This document shows positions 8,450 to 17,485 of a DNA stretch of 64,000 nt, in pieces (position 1 is the stretch's first letter; each line of letters starts with the position of its first letter). The position numbers and the translations under genes were made by a program. The DNA comes from Sphingomonas sp. (GTDB lineage: Bacteria > Pseudomonadota > Alphaproteobacteria > Sphingomonadales > Sphingomonadaceae), in NCBI RefSeq assembly GCF_030145815.1, contig NZ_JAIXHL010000001.1, positions 1 through 64,000 of the forward strand. The letters are read 5' to 3'. The notes below the pieces were generated by a model. It was not told the DNA's origin. It worked only from the letters and a program-made list of their open reading frames with translations, and did no database searches.

Positions 8450-9625
8450 ATGAGCGTGCCCGCTGGAGAGACGGTGATTGTCGGCGGAGGCCAGGCGGGC
8501 GCACGGCTCTTTGCGCTGCTGCGCACTGCTCAGCCATCGATGGCGCTGAAAATTCTGTGTGACGAAGCGACTGCGCCATACGAGCGCCCGCCACTTTCGA
8601 AAACAATCCTCGAAGAAGGGACGCTGACGCCTCAATGGGTCAACGACGTCTCGATCTATAGGCCGGAACAGTCGCTCTGCCTCGGACGAGCCGTGCGTCG
8701 CATCGACCGTCAAAATAGGCTCGTCGTGGATCGCAGCGGCAACGAGCATCGCTACGACACGCTGATCATTGCTACTGGAGCTGGAGCGCGCCGACTGCCG
8801 GAGCCGCCGGCGATCCCGCACCATTACCTACGCGACTATTCGGACGCGGCGGCGCTGCGCGAAACCCTCGGCTCGGCTCGATCGGTCCTAGTCCTCGGCG
8901 GAGGGGCGATCGGCACGGAGATCGCTGCGATTGCAGTGCGCCGCGGCTTGGCGGCGACCATCGTCGAAGCACAGGGGCAACTGCTTAGTCGAAGCCTCCA
9001 CCCCGCGCTGAGCGAACGGATCCTCTCGACGCACGTGAAGAATGGCGTGCAGGTTTACCTCAATCGCACCATCGCCGAATATGTCCCGTCGGGCGTTGTG
9101 CTCAGCGACGGCACTCTGGTTGAGGCCGACGCGATGGTGGTCTCAATTGGTGTCCAGCCGAACGACGCTATCGCGCGCGAGGCGGGGCTCGAGACGCGCA
9201 ATGGCATTCTCACCGGTCCAGGCTTCGTTACCAGTGATCCAGCGATCTACGCGATCGGCGATGTGGCGAATTATTTTGAGCCCTTTCTCGGCGACTGGCA
9301 TCGGTCGGAATCTTGGGACGCTGCGAATCTGCAAGCGGAAGTGGCTGCGGCTGCAATCCTCAATCGGCCCTTGCCAGCGTGGAGGCCTCCGAAATTCTGG
9401 ACCGAGCAGTTTGACGACCATTACCAATTTTGCGGCGACTTAAGCAGAGGCGCTGTCCTGTTCGAATCTGATAATTCGACAAGCTTCGTCGCGAAAATCG
9501 TACATGAGGACCGATTGGTCGGCATATGCACGCGTAACGCTCCGCGTGATTTTCGCCGGATGTGTGCTGACGTAGAGATGCCGAGGTCCCGGCAATCGAC
9601 CGAGCATGGGGAGCAAGAGCGGTGA
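8450..9625 (+). CDS. Ferredoxin reductase of a ring-hydroxylating dioxygenase (FAD, NADH)
   Basis: A 391-residue FAD-dependent pyridine nucleotide-disulfide-type reductase. The FAD-binding motif is VIVGGGQAGA near the start. The NAD(H)-binding motif VLVLGGGAIGTEIA lies in the middle, and the second FAD contact IYAIGDVAN near residue 275. Its length and layout fit BphA4/CndA-type ferredoxin reductases, which pass electrons from NADH to a Rieske ferredoxin. The ATG at 8450 follows GAGGA. The stop overlaps the GTG start of the ferredoxin gene, which supports direct partnership. Confidence 0.88.
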   Translation: MSVPAGETVIVGGGQAGARLFALLRTAQPSMALKILCDEATAPYERPPLSKTILEEGTLTPQWVNDVSIYRPEQSLCLGRAVRRIDRQNRLVVDRSGNEHRYDTLIIATGAGARRLPEPPAIPHHYLRDYSDAAALRETLGSARSVLVLGGGAIGTEIAAIAVRRGLAATIVEAQGQLLSRSLHPALSERILSTHVKNGVQVYLNRTIAEYVPSGVVLSDGTLVEADAMVVSIGVQPNDAIAREAGLETRNGILTGPGFVTSDPAIYAIGDVANYFEPFLGDWHRSESWDAANLQAEVAAAAILNRPLPAWRPPKFWTEQFDDHYQFCGDLSRGAVLFESDNSTSFVAKIVHEDRLVGICTRNAPRDFRRMCADVEMPRSRQSTEHGEQER

Positions 9626-9981
9626 ACATGGCCGTCGATCCGAAATATTCAGGCAGATGGGTCGTCATCTGCCGCGATGACGAACCCAATGACGAGTTGG
9701 GTACGAAGGTCGAGCTTGAGGGCGGGCCGACCGTGACCGCATTCAGGGTCGCCGGACGATACTATGTTATCGATGACCTCTGCACGCACGGCTCGGCCTC
9801 GCTTTCAGAAGGATATGTCGATGGCGTGGTCATCGAATGCCCGTTTCACGGCGGCAAGTTCAGCATGGAAACCGGGGAAGCCGTCGCGTTTCCCTGCACG
9901 GCGCCGCTCAAGGTATACGAGACGATGATCGAAGGCGGGAATCTGCTCGCTTATATCCCGGCTGACCTGCGGGCGGGGTAG
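9622..9981 (+). CDS. Rieske [2Fe-2S] ferredoxin
   Basis: A small Rieske ferredoxin of 117-119 residues with cluster motifs CTHGSASL and CPFHGGKF, giving the Cys-X-His and Cys-X2-His ligands. It would shuttle electrons from the upstream reductase to the oxygenase encoded about 3.2 kb away. Translation may start at the GTG that overlaps the reductase stop, or at an ATG two codons later. The tight coupling to the reductase, while the oxygenase subunits lie in a separate unit, is a common arrangement in sphingomonads. Confidence 0.92.
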   Translation: MNMAVDPKYSGRWVVICRDDEPNDELGTKVELEGGPTVTAFRVAGRYYVIDDLCTHGSASLSEGYVDGVVIECPFHGGKFSMETGEAVAFPCTAPLKVYETMIEGGNLLAYIPADLRAG

Positions 9982-10075
9982 GTGCGGCGGTGACCTGCCT
10001 GGCATTGCGGATCCGCCACGAGTGCGAGGCTAGATTTGCCGGAGCATGCTCCGAGATTGAGCGAGCGGGGTGAAG

Positions 10076-11230
10076 ATGAGCACGGCCATCATTGGGTACG
10101 GACATACCGCCTTTTCGCGCGAACCCGGGCCGACGACGGTCGCGCTGGCCACCCAGGCGGTCGAGCGGGCGATTGAAGATGCGGGGCTCAGCGCCCGCGA
10201 CATTGACGGCGTGATATTGGGCCAAAGCGAGACGCTCAGTCGCGCGGAGCTCACGCTGGCATTTCGGCACACGTTAGACTTGGGAAATCTAAGCCACTTC
10301 TCGCTGACAGAAGGGAAGGGCACCACGGTATTGCAAATGATCCAGCACGCCGCTCTCGCCGTCGGCGCGGGGCTCGCGAAGCGCATCGTTTGCGTGTTCG
10401 CAGATACACCGATCAAGGCTGGCGTAACCGGCGGCGCAGCCTTTGCACGCGCGTCCAACGTCATGAATATCGATGGTTGGGAAGCGGCGCATGGATGCTT
10501 CGGCGCGATTGGCCCCTATGCGCTTGCGGCTTCGGCATATCTGCATCGCCGCGGCGCGGATGAACGCGCGCTGGGCCATTACGCCATCGCCTGCAGAAGG
10601 TGGGCGGCCTCCAATCCGCTCGCGTTCTTTCGCCAAGGCCTCGATCTCGAGGGCTACCTCGATGCGAGATTGATCGTCGAGCCATTCCGGATCCTCGACT
10701 GCGCCCTCCCCGTCAATGGGGCCGCGGCGTTCATCGTCGCACAGTCCGCCGACGCAGCGACTGCGGTCTGCCACATCGTCGGCATGGGGCAGGGTCACGG
10801 CAGATACTCGATGGTAACGGGGGCCGCCCAGGGCGAGCCGACCGGAGCCCGGCATGCTGCCGATATGGCATTGCGAATGGCACGGGCAGAGCACCGCGAT
10901 GTATCCTCCTGCCAGCTCTACGACGCGTTCTCCTTTTCTGGCCTGGCCGCGCTGGAAGAGTTCGGATTTTGCGCGCCGGGCTCCGCGCCTGAGTTTGTTG
11001 GTGGCGGAGAAACCGGTCCGGGCGGAGCTCTACCCGTCAATACCGGCGGCGGGCACCTGTCCGGCTTCTACCTGCAAGGCGTGACCCCATTGCTCGAGGC
11101 TTTGATCCAGATTCGCGGGGAGGGCGGAGCTCGCCAGGTCGCGAACGACCTTGTGTTCGTGTCGAACTCGGGCGGCTGCCTTGAATATCACGCCACCTTG
11201 GCGATCTCGCCGCACAGGAGACTTGGATGA
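10076..11230 (+). CDS. Thiolase family protein, lipid-transfer/SCP2-thiolase type
   Basis: A 384-residue thiolase-fold protein resembling the SCP-x/lipid-transfer-type thiolases that are often encoded next to DUF35 OB-fold partners. The C-terminal landmark GGALPVNTGGGHLSG is the thiolase GG loop. I do not see a canonical N-terminal nucleophile cysteine in the usual CxS context, so retro-aldol (Ltp2-like) chemistry is as likely as classical thiolysis. The ATG at 10076 is preferred over a GTG two codons upstream, but the choice is weak. The next gene overlaps by four bases, so the two products probably form a complex acting on a CoA thioester intermediate. Confidence 0.75.
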   Translation: MSTAIIGYGHTAFSREPGPTTVALATQAVERAIEDAGLSARDIDGVILGQSETLSRAELTLAFRHTLDLGNLSHFSLTEGKGTTVLQMIQHAALAVGAGLAKRIVCVFADTPIKAGVTGGAAFARASNVMNIDGWEAAHGCFGAIGPYALAASAYLHRRGADERALGHYAIACRRWAASNPLAFFRQGLDLEGYLDARLIVEPFRILDCALPVNGAAAFIVAQSADAATAVCHIVGMGQGHGRYSMVTGAAQGEPTGARHAADMALRMARAEHRDVSSCQLYDAFSFSGLAALEEFGFCAPGSAPEFVGGGETGPGGALPVNTGGGHLSGFYLQGVTPLLEALIQIRGEGGARQVANDLVFVSNSGGCLEYHATLAISPHRRLG

Positions 11231-11607
11231 GGGCTGCCCCTATTCCGTCGCAGCTTGGGACCGCGCCGAGCCGGTTTCGGGACCACGTCGAGGCAGGGCA
11301 ACTGACGATCGCCGTCGACGCCTCGACGCGCGACGTGATCCCGTACTGGCGATTGGCCGCCTACGATGCCGATCAAGTTAGCTTTGTGAAGAGCAAAGGT
11401 CGCGCAACCCTATTGGCCGTCGCCGTCTACCACCGGCAATTCAGTCCCGACTTTCCGGTGCCCTATTCGGTCGGGCTCATCGAGCTGGACGAAGGGGTCC
11501 AAATCATCTCCCTGCTCGATAGCAGCGAGGCACCCTATCGACCCGGCGAGCGGCTTTCCGCCTCTTGTGTGGACGGACTCCTAGTTTGCAGAAGAGCCTC
11601 CGGCTGA
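11227..11607 (+). CDS. DUF35-type OB-fold protein without a zinc ribbon
   Basis: A 126-residue acyl-CoA-associated OB-fold protein. The second half (GRATLLAVAVYHRQF, PYSVGLIELDEG) matches the DUF35 OB fold. The preceding segment, where the family normally has a four-cysteine rubredoxin-like zinc ribbon, contains no cysteine; only two cysteines occur, near the C-terminus. It overlaps the thiolase gene by four bases and is probably its structural partner, as in the ChsH2-Ltp2 and thiolase-DUF35 complexes. Loss of the zinc ribbon is the unusual point. Confidence 0.65.
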   Translation: MRAAPIPSQLGTAPSRFRDHVEAGQLTIAVDASTRDVIPYWRLAAYDADQVSFVKSKGRATLLAVAVYHRQFSPDFPVPYSVGLIELDEGVQIISLLDSSEAPYRPGERLSASCVDGLLVCRRASG

Positions 11608-11678
11608 AGCGGCTCAGCTCAGGGCAACCGGTCGCGCACAAGGTTGGGCGTCGGAGCGGAACCTACGTCCGGCTTAAG

Positions 11679-11906
11679 CTAGTTCGGCCGCTCGCCGGTC
11701 TTATCGGCAGCCGACGCGCGAGCACTGACACTCTTCAGCATCCCGCCCGCAGAAAAGTTGTCGGGCGTAACCTCGTTGATAAAGATCCGCACTTCGGCCT
11801 TGGGACTGCCAAGCGTGGCGTGGACCGCATCGGTGAGTGCGCTCGCGAGAAGCTGCTTTTGACCTTCGTCGCGCCCGGCCATGATAGTGATGTTCAATAC
11901 CGGCAT
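11679..11906 (-). CDS. 4-oxalocrotonate tautomerase family protein
   Basis: A 75-residue protein starting MPVLNITIMAGR. Removal of Met would expose the catalytic Pro1 of the tautomerase family, and GRDEGQKQLL is the typical first helix. Such enzymes isomerise 2-hydroxymuconate-type meta-cleavage products. The start has a good CGAGGA ribosome binding site, and a longer upstream frame lacks family similarity. It lies downstream of the IclR gene on the same strand and is convergent with the thiolase/OB-fold unit. It fits meta-cleavage of a catechol by the extradiol enzyme. Confidence 0.85.
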   Translation of the reverse strand: MPVLNITIMAGRDEGQKQLLASALTDAVHATLGSPKAEVRIFINEVTPDNFSAGGMLKSVSARASAADKTGERPN

Positions 11907-11988
11907 CTTGGTTCCTCGTATTTGGATATAACGAAACGGTCGTGGAGCGCGGCTCCCGCTGAGCGATAACCAGAGGGGTCCGAGCGGT

Positions 11989-12753
11989 TTACGCCACCGC
12001 GGTTTTCTCCAGATGCTTCTCGATGAGCTGGCTGATTTCCTGCGCTGCGTTTTGGCATATCCGGCCGACCACATCCTCGCTGGTCAGTTTGAACCGCTTT
12101 TCGCTGAAGATCAGACTGACGCTGCCGGGCAGGTTGGTGCGCGGATCGAAGGAAATAGGCGCGGCGACTGCTGCATTGCCTTGGTCGAGTTCGCCGATGG
12201 ACGTGACGTATCCCGCTTTCTTGAATCCGCTCAGCGACGCGCGGAATTCCTTCCAGGAGCCGCCAAGACCGTATTCCCGGATCTCGGCGTCATAGCTTTC
12301 GTACAATCGCTTCTGGCGCGAAGCTGGAAGCGCAGCGAGAATGGCTTTCGAGGCGGCGCCTTTGAACAGAGGCATGCGTCTTCCCCGGCCGTAGCTCACG
12401 GCAAGATTCTCGTCGCGTCGCTGATGGTAGCGAACGACGATCCGGTCGTCGAAATAGTCCGCCAACAGCACATCGCATTCGCATTGTTCGCTCAATGCCC
12501 GCAGAACAGGCTGAACGACATGCATGTCGAGATCGCTCTGGCGGATGAAATAGTCGAGCTCGATGATGCGGGGGCCCAGGAACAGAAGGCCGTTCATTCG
12601 CACGAGAAAACCTGAGGCCGTCAGTTCGGCGACATAGCGATACGCTGTACCCCGGCTGGTGCCGAGGTGCTCCATGATCTCCTCGGTGCTGAGCGCCGGC
12701 CTTTCGATCGAAAACAAGTCGAAGACGGTCAGCATTCTGCGCAGGCTCGACAT
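11989..12753 (-). CDS. IclR family transcriptional regulator
   Basis: A 254-residue IclR protein. It has an N-terminal winged helix (about residues 1-65, with ALSTEEIMEHLGTSRGTAYRYV) and a C-terminal ligand-binding domain. It is transcribed divergently from the dioxygenase alpha gene across a 437-base gap and lies between the two halves of the catabolic island. It is the only specific regulator in the island and is therefore the likely effector-responsive switch. Shared AT-rich motifs in front of the divergent units are candidate operators. Confidence 0.9.
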   Translation of the reverse strand: MSSLRRMLTVFDLFSIERPALSTEEIMEHLGTSRGTAYRYVAELTASGFLVRMNGLLFLGPRIIELDYFIRQSDLDMHVVQPVLRALSEQCECDVLLADYFDDRIVVRYHQRRDENLAVSYGRGRRMPLFKGAASKAILAALPASRQKRLYESYDAEIREYGLGGSWKEFRASLSGFKKAGYVTSIGELDQGNAAVAAPISFDPRTNLPGSVSLIFSEKRFKLTSEDVVGRICQNAAQEISQLIEKHLEKTAVA

Positions 12754-13032
12754 CGATCACGTCACTCCACGGTCTCTAGAGGATAGATGCGTCGCCTCGT
12801 CCACCGTCGCTATGCAACGTGCCACGGGAGGCAGGATCCGCATGAATGCGAGCCACGCCGGTTGTAGCAATGTGGCAAGGCAAAGGAAGGTCGATATTTT
12901 TCCACCTGCATAGGCCCCAGTCTCGCGCGTCTAGGCCTGTCGGCCCGCAACGCCTCGCGGTCAATCGCAGCACGTCACCATAGCGCAATGCCGCTGAATC
13001 TAGCGATATTGGATATAGTGCAAGAAACACGA

Positions 13033-13076
13033 TTGACAACGACTATTTTTACGCTGATATCTCATATTATGCAAAT
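13033..13076 (+). promoter_or_regulatory. Probable promoter and operator upstream of the dioxygenase alpha gene
   Basis: TTGACA at 13033-13038 is a good -35 box; GATATC, 17 bases later, is a weak -10. The segment 13059-13076 (ATCTCATATTATGCAAAT) shares the core TCTC.TATTATG with the palindrome at 8278-8296. It overlaps the putative -10, where a regulator could act. A strong AAGGAGGG ribosome binding site precedes the alpha gene at 13191. The rest of the 437-base gap shows nothing definite. Confidence 0.45.
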
Positions 13077-13190
13077 CGCGCTGTATTCCTGATTATGCGC
13101 CGATCATGTGGTCGGCCCATCACCTCGGCGGCGTGACATTGCTCAACGATGATAAGTCCGCTGTAAGCAGCAGCAGGCCAAGGAGGGACA

Positions 13191-14447
13191 ATGGCCCAGA
13201 TCGAAAGCCTTATCCGCGAAGGTGGCGTTCACGCGAGGCTGTACACGAATGAGTCGATCTTCGATCACGAGATGGCTGCGATATTCGGCTCGACCTGGAT
13301 CTATGTCGGTCACGAATCCGAGATACCTGCCCGTGGCGACTATCTCCGCCGGACGATGGGAAAAGAACCAGTAATTCTTACCCGTAGTGCTACCGGCGTG
13401 TCAGTCCTGTCCAATCGCTGCAGCCATCGCGGAAATTTGCTCTGTCAATTGGAGCGCGGCAAAAAGCGCGCGTTCGCCTGCCAATATCATGGCTGGGTCT
13501 TCTCGCCAGGCGGAGAGCTGCTCGAAGTCCCCTTCGCGATCGAGGGCGAGGTAGACCGTAGCAAACGAGGACTCCGCAAGGCGCGGGTGGCAACCTACCG
13601 CGGCTTCATCTTTGCGACGTTCAACGAAGAGGCAGGTACGCTCGAAGAGCATCTGGGCAATGCAGCCTACGCACTGGACCGCGCCTGCGACCTCTCGCCG
13701 CAGGGCGAGATCATGCTGCGGCCCACATGGGTGCGCCATCTATTCCAGGCCAACTGGAAGATGCTCTCGGAGAACGAGGCCGACGGATATCATGTGAACT
13801 TCGTGCACGACTCGTTCGCCAAGGGCGTCAGCACGAGAGGAAAGTACGGCAACATCCTCCAAGAGGACGATGAGAAGGTGGTGGCCGTGTCGCGGTACCT
13901 GGGCAACGGTCACACCGAAGCCGACTATGGGCCGACTTACAGTGCGCCGATGACGTGGCTGGGTGTGCAGCCGGACCGCTACCCGGAATACACAAGAGCG
14001 ATGCATGAAGCGTACGGCGCAGCAGTCGCCGACGAACGAATGCGAGCCGGCCCGCCGCATACCTTCATCTTCCCCAATCTGTTTCTCGCCGAAACCAGCC
14101 TGGTGATGATCCAGCCTATATCGGTGAACGAAACCATAAACTGGCACACCCCGATGTATCTCAAGGGGGCGCCGGAGGAGTTGAACCGGCGCATCTTGCG
14201 GCAAGGGGAAGTCGCACTTGGTCCGTCTGCGTTTCTCACGGCCGATGACGCGATCATCGCCGAGCGGCAGTGGCTGGCGATCTCCGGCTCGCCGGCATGG
14301 CTCGACATCGGACGCGGCAAGACCCGCGAGCGTCGCGACGACCGCGGTGTCATCACGTCGCACTATACCGATGAATCGGCGAGCCGGGGATTCTGGGAAC
14401 ATTACAAGGGGCTTGTCGGCGACAAAGCCTACACTGAAGGAGCGTAG
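13191..14447 (+). CDS. Aromatic ring-hydroxylating dioxygenase, alpha subunit
   Basis: A 418-residue Rieske non-heme iron oxygenase large subunit. The Rieske ligands are Cys77, His79 (CSHRG), Cys97 and His100 (CQYHGW). The mononuclear iron site is shown by ENEADGYHVNFVH, with the bridging Asp198 and ligands His201 and His206; the third ligand is probably an Asp near 350. The N-terminal segment IYVGHESEIPARGDYL resembles the benzoate/anthranilate dioxygenase group. It pairs with the beta subunit immediately downstream, and electrons presumably come from the reductase and ferredoxin of the other unit. The substrate is unknown. Confidence 0.92.
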   Translation: MAQIESLIREGGVHARLYTNESIFDHEMAAIFGSTWIYVGHESEIPARGDYLRRTMGKEPVILTRSATGVSVLSNRCSHRGNLLCQLERGKKRAFACQYHGWVFSPGGELLEVPFAIEGEVDRSKRGLRKARVATYRGFIFATFNEEAGTLEEHLGNAAYALDRACDLSPQGEIMLRPTWVRHLFQANWKMLSENEADGYHVNFVHDSFAKGVSTRGKYGNILQEDDEKVVAVSRYLGNGHTEADYGPTYSAPMTWLGVQPDRYPEYTRAMHEAYGAAVADERMRAGPPHTFIFPNLFLAETSLVMIQPISVNETINWHTPMYLKGAPEELNRRILRQGEVALGPSAFLTADDAIIAERQWLAISGSPAWLDIGRGKTRERRDDRGVITSHYTDESASRGFWEHYKGLVGDKAYTEGA

Positions 14448-14450
14448 GAC

Positions 14451-14966
14451 ATGGCTGTGAACTCCCTCGTTCCGGAAGGCTTTTCGGAGGCAGAACGCCG
14501 CGAAATCGAAGCGTTCTTGTTTCTCGAAGCCCAGCTGGCAGACGAGTCTCGCTGGGAGGAATGGGAAGAGATCCTCGATGACGACATGCACTATTGGGTG
14601 CCGGCCGGCGATGGTGAAGGCGATCCGAACCTCGATGTCTCCATCATCAACGACAATTTTTCTCGACTGAAGACGCGGCTGCGGCAGCTTCGAACGGGAA
14701 CGCGGCACAGCCAGGCGCCAAAGTCAGTCATGCGGCGCATGCTGTCGAACATCGTTCTGCAGCGTCTCAGCGAAACGACCGTGCAGGCCGAAGCAAATTT
14801 CGTACTCTACGAATATCAAAATCAGTCGACGATGAAGATGAACGTCTGGCCTGGCCGCACCTGCTATCGGATTCGACGTCACGGGGACCGGTACAAGCTT
14901 TATCACAAGAAGGTGAGCCTCGTCATGGCGAGCGGCAACGTGCCCACCATGTCGTTCATCATTTAA
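14451..14966 (+). CDS. Aromatic ring-hydroxylating dioxygenase, beta subunit
   Basis: A 171-residue small subunit with the SnoaL-like cone fold typical of dioxygenase beta subunits. Landmarks are FLFLEAQLADESRWEEWEE, DDDMHYWVP and the late strands ending GNVPTMSFII. It starts three bases after the alpha stop and has no catalytic metal site of its own; it stabilises the alpha3beta3 hexamer. Tight spacing shows translational coupling with alpha. Confidence 0.9.
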   Translation: MAVNSLVPEGFSEAERREIEAFLFLEAQLADESRWEEWEEILDDDMHYWVPAGDGEGDPNLDVSIINDNFSRLKTRLRQLRTGTRHSQAPKSVMRRMLSNIVLQRLSETTVQAEANFVLYEYQNQSTMKMNVWPGRTCYRIRRHGDRYKLYHKKVSLVMASGNVPTMSFII

Positions 14967-15067
14967 GATGACCACGCGGACAGCATCTCGGGGCGCGATT
15001 GGTCTGAAACAACCGGAAACGCCGCCTGCCCTCGACGATCATTGGACCCAATTGGAGCATCGGCATC

Positions 15068-16243
15068 ATGACTGAAGCGAGCGGGTCTCTCGATGGCCTC
15101 AAGGTCATCGACATCAGCCGCGTCCTCGCGGGACCATATTGCAGCATGATGCTGGCCGATCATGGCGCGGACGTAATCAAGGTCGAACCCCCTGCCGGCG
15201 ACGAGACGCGTCAGTGGGGTCCGCCATTCGACGATCATGAGGATGCGAGGGGCGACGCTAGCTATTTCATTGGCATCAATCGCAACAAGCGGAGCATCGC
15301 GCTCGACCTCTCCACAGAGGCGGGCCGGGACGTGCTGATGGGTCTGCTGGCAGACGCCGACGTCCTGATCGAGAACTTCAAGCCGGGCACCATGCAGAAA
15401 TGGGGCATCGGCTATGAGCAGCTCAGCGAGCGGTTTCCAGGATTGATCTACTGCCGAATCTCCGGCTTTGGAGCGGAAGGCGCCTTTGGCGGGCTGCCAG
15501 GCTATGACGCCGTTCTGCAGGCTATGACCGGTCTCATGAGCATCAACGGCACGGCCAGCACCGGCGCGACGCGGCTGGCCACACCAATGGTCGACATCGC
15601 CACAGGTCTGTTCTCGGCGATCGCGATCCTGATGGCGCTGGTGGAGCGCTATCGGTCTGGAAGCGGACAGCTCATCGACATGGCGCTCTACGATTGCGGC
15701 ATGGCCCTGCTTCACCCTCAGGGCGCGAACTATTTGCTCAACGGGATCCGCCCCAAACCTTTGGGCAACACGCATCCCAATCTCGCCCCTTGCGACAAGT
15801 TCAGGACCCGCACGAGCGAGGTGTTTATCGCGATCGGCAACGATCGGCAGTTCGCCAGACTATGCGATACGCTCGGCGTGCCGGAAATGGCGAAGGATCC
15901 ACGGTTCAGCAGAAACGCTGATCGAATGAAGAATCGCGTCGCGATGACAGCCCAGCTCGAGTCCGCTTTCGCACCGACCGACGGCAAGGAACTCGCACGG
16001 AAGCTGCTCGAGGCGGGTGTTCCGGCTGGCCCGATCCTCCAGATCGATGAGGCATTGGCCGCGCCGCACACCCATGATCGGGGCATGCTGATCGATCGGC
16101 CCGGCTATCGCGGCATCGGCTCGCCCCTGAAACTTTCCAGGACCCCAAGCCGGGTTCGACGAAATCCGCCGCGCCTTGGCGAGCACGCCGCCGAGATCCT
16201 CTCGGAACATGGCCTCTCCGCGGCGGACCCCAAGATCACCTAG
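15068..16243 (+). CDS. Class III CoA-transferase (CaiB/BaiF family)
   Basis: A 391-residue family III CoA-transferase. The opening GLKVIDISRVLAGPYCSM, the early motif DVIKVEPP and GYDAVLQAMTG are typical; Asp147 in GYD is the expected catalytic aspartate that forms the acyl anhydride. It would activate a carboxylic acid by moving CoA from a donor thioester. It is the third gene of the unit beginning with the dioxygenase, about 100 bases after beta. With the thiolase and the OB-fold protein it indicates that a CoA-linked intermediate is part of the pathway. Confidence 0.87.
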   Translation: MTEASGSLDGLKVIDISRVLAGPYCSMMLADHGADVIKVEPPAGDETRQWGPPFDDHEDARGDASYFIGINRNKRSIALDLSTEAGRDVLMGLLADADVLIENFKPGTMQKWGIGYEQLSERFPGLIYCRISGFGAEGAFGGLPGYDAVLQAMTGLMSINGTASTGATRLATPMVDIATGLFSAIAILMALVERYRSGSGQLIDMALYDCGMALLHPQGANYLLNGIRPKPLGNTHPNLAPCDKFRTRTSEVFIAIGNDRQFARLCDTLGVPEMAKDPRFSRNADRMKNRVAMTAQLESAFAPTDGKELARKLLEAGVPAGPILQIDEALAAPHTHDRGMLIDRPGYRGIGSPLKLSRTPSRVRRNPPRLGEHAAEILSEHGLSAADPKIT

Positions 16244-16287
16244 ACTTGGAGCCCATGCAGGGCGGCGAACAGTGAAAGGACCAAGTG

Positions 16288-16620
16288 ATGCACCACGTCG
16301 ATTGGGCAAAGATGGAATGGAAGAATGTTCGCAAGGGAGTGGATCGTAAGGCGTTCACAGGCGAGCTAGCGACGATCGCGCTTCACCGCCTTCATCCCGG
16401 CGAGCATGAGCCGTTTCCGCACGCGCACGAGAATGAGCAGATCCTTTACATCATAGAGGGGACCGTTGATTGCATCATCGGCGACGAGTGCACGCGGCTT
16501 GGACCGGGTGGTATCGCGGTGGTTCCCCCGAACATCGTCCATTCGCTCAAGATCATCGGCAATGAGACGGTGCTCAACCTCGATATATTCGCTCCAGCAC
16601 GTCCGGAATACGCCGAGTAA
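16288..16620 (+). CDS. Small single-domain cupin
   Basis: A 110-residue cupin. The first motif contains PHAHENEQILYIIEG, with the metal-ligating His, His and Glu; the second motif is PPNIVHSLKI. Such proteins can be small dioxygenases, isomerases or binding proteins. The ATG at 16288 is chosen over an immediately preceding GTG. It sits between the CoA-transferase and aldolase genes in the same direction, so a step in the lower pathway is likely, but which one cannot be told. Confidence 0.75.
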   Translation: MHHVDWAKMEWKNVRKGVDRKAFTGELATIALHRLHPGEHEPFPHAHENEQILYIIEGTVDCIIGDECTRLGPGGIAVVPPNIVHSLKIIGNETVLNLDIFAPARPEYAE

Positions 16621-16651
16621 GAGGCGGTGACGGCCAGGAGGCGCGGCGATC

Positions 16652-17437
16652 ATGCAAATCGAAATTTCCAGGAAACTGCGCGCGCAGCTGGCTGAGCCCG
16701 CTCCCTTGTATACCGGCTGGATGAGCATCAACGAGAGCTACATCGTCGAAATCCTGCTTGCCGAAGCGTTCGATGGCGCCATCGTCGATATGCAGCATGG
16801 CGCGGTCGATGCGACGGTCGCGATACGTGCGATCGGGTCGGCTGCCGGGTCGGGAAAGCCCGTCCTGGTTCGCATTCCGATCGGTGATTTCGCGTGCGCG
16901 GCCAAATTGCTCGATTGGGGTGCATCCGCGATTATCGCACCGATGATCAACTGCGCTGCTGACGCGCAGCTGCTTGTGTCATTCTGCAGATACCCCCCTG
17001 TCGGCGCCCGCAGTTGGGGCCCACAACGCGCGCTTGCTCACGGGGCGGCAAGCCCTGGAGACTATTTGCGGCAGGCCAATGACGGTCCGCTACTCATCGC
17101 CATGATCGAAACCTCGGAGGCTATGGATCATGCTGACGCGATTCTCGACGTCGATGGCATCGACGGCGTATTCATCGGTCCTGCCGACCTTTCGCTGTCG
17201 CTGACCAACGGCCGCGAAATCAACCCGGTCAGCAACCAGATTTTGGACAGTGTCGAGTCTTTGGCGACCAAGGCGCGGGCGCGCGGGAAACATCTCCTCG
17301 CCTTTTGCGGCGACGGCGCGACGGCAGCGGCGTTTGCTCACGCCGGGTGCGATCTGATCTCGATATCGACCGACGCGGCCATGATCCGCCTGGCTGCGCG
17401 CCAGGAGCTCGCCACCGCAAGACGCACGCCTAGTTGA
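16652..17437 (+). CDS. HpcH/HpaI family aldolase
   Basis: A 261-residue TIM-barrel class II aldolase of the HpcH/HpaI (HHED aldolase) family. Family residues are present: His49 (DMQHG), Arg74 (VRIP), Glu153 (MIETSEA) and Asp179 (IGPADLS), which bind the metal and pyruvate enolate. It would split a 4-hydroxy-2-oxo acid into pyruvate or a related keto acid plus an aldehyde, the usual last step after meta-cleavage. It lies between the cupin and the BKACE gene on the same strand. Confidence 0.87.
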   Translation: MQIEISRKLRAQLAEPAPLYTGWMSINESYIVEILLAEAFDGAIVDMQHGAVDATVAIRAIGSAAGSGKPVLVRIPIGDFACAAKLLDWGASAIIAPMINCAADAQLLVSFCRYPPVGARSWGPQRALAHGAASPGDYLRQANDGPLLIAMIETSEAMDHADAILDVDGIDGVFIGPADLSLSLTNGREINPVSNQILDSVESLATKARARGKHLLAFCGDGATAAAFAHAGCDLISISTDAAMIRLAARQELATARRTPS

Positions 17438-17485
17438 GCCGGCGTACCGCGCCCGGCTGACGGAATTTGTACTGGAGCCACTAGA

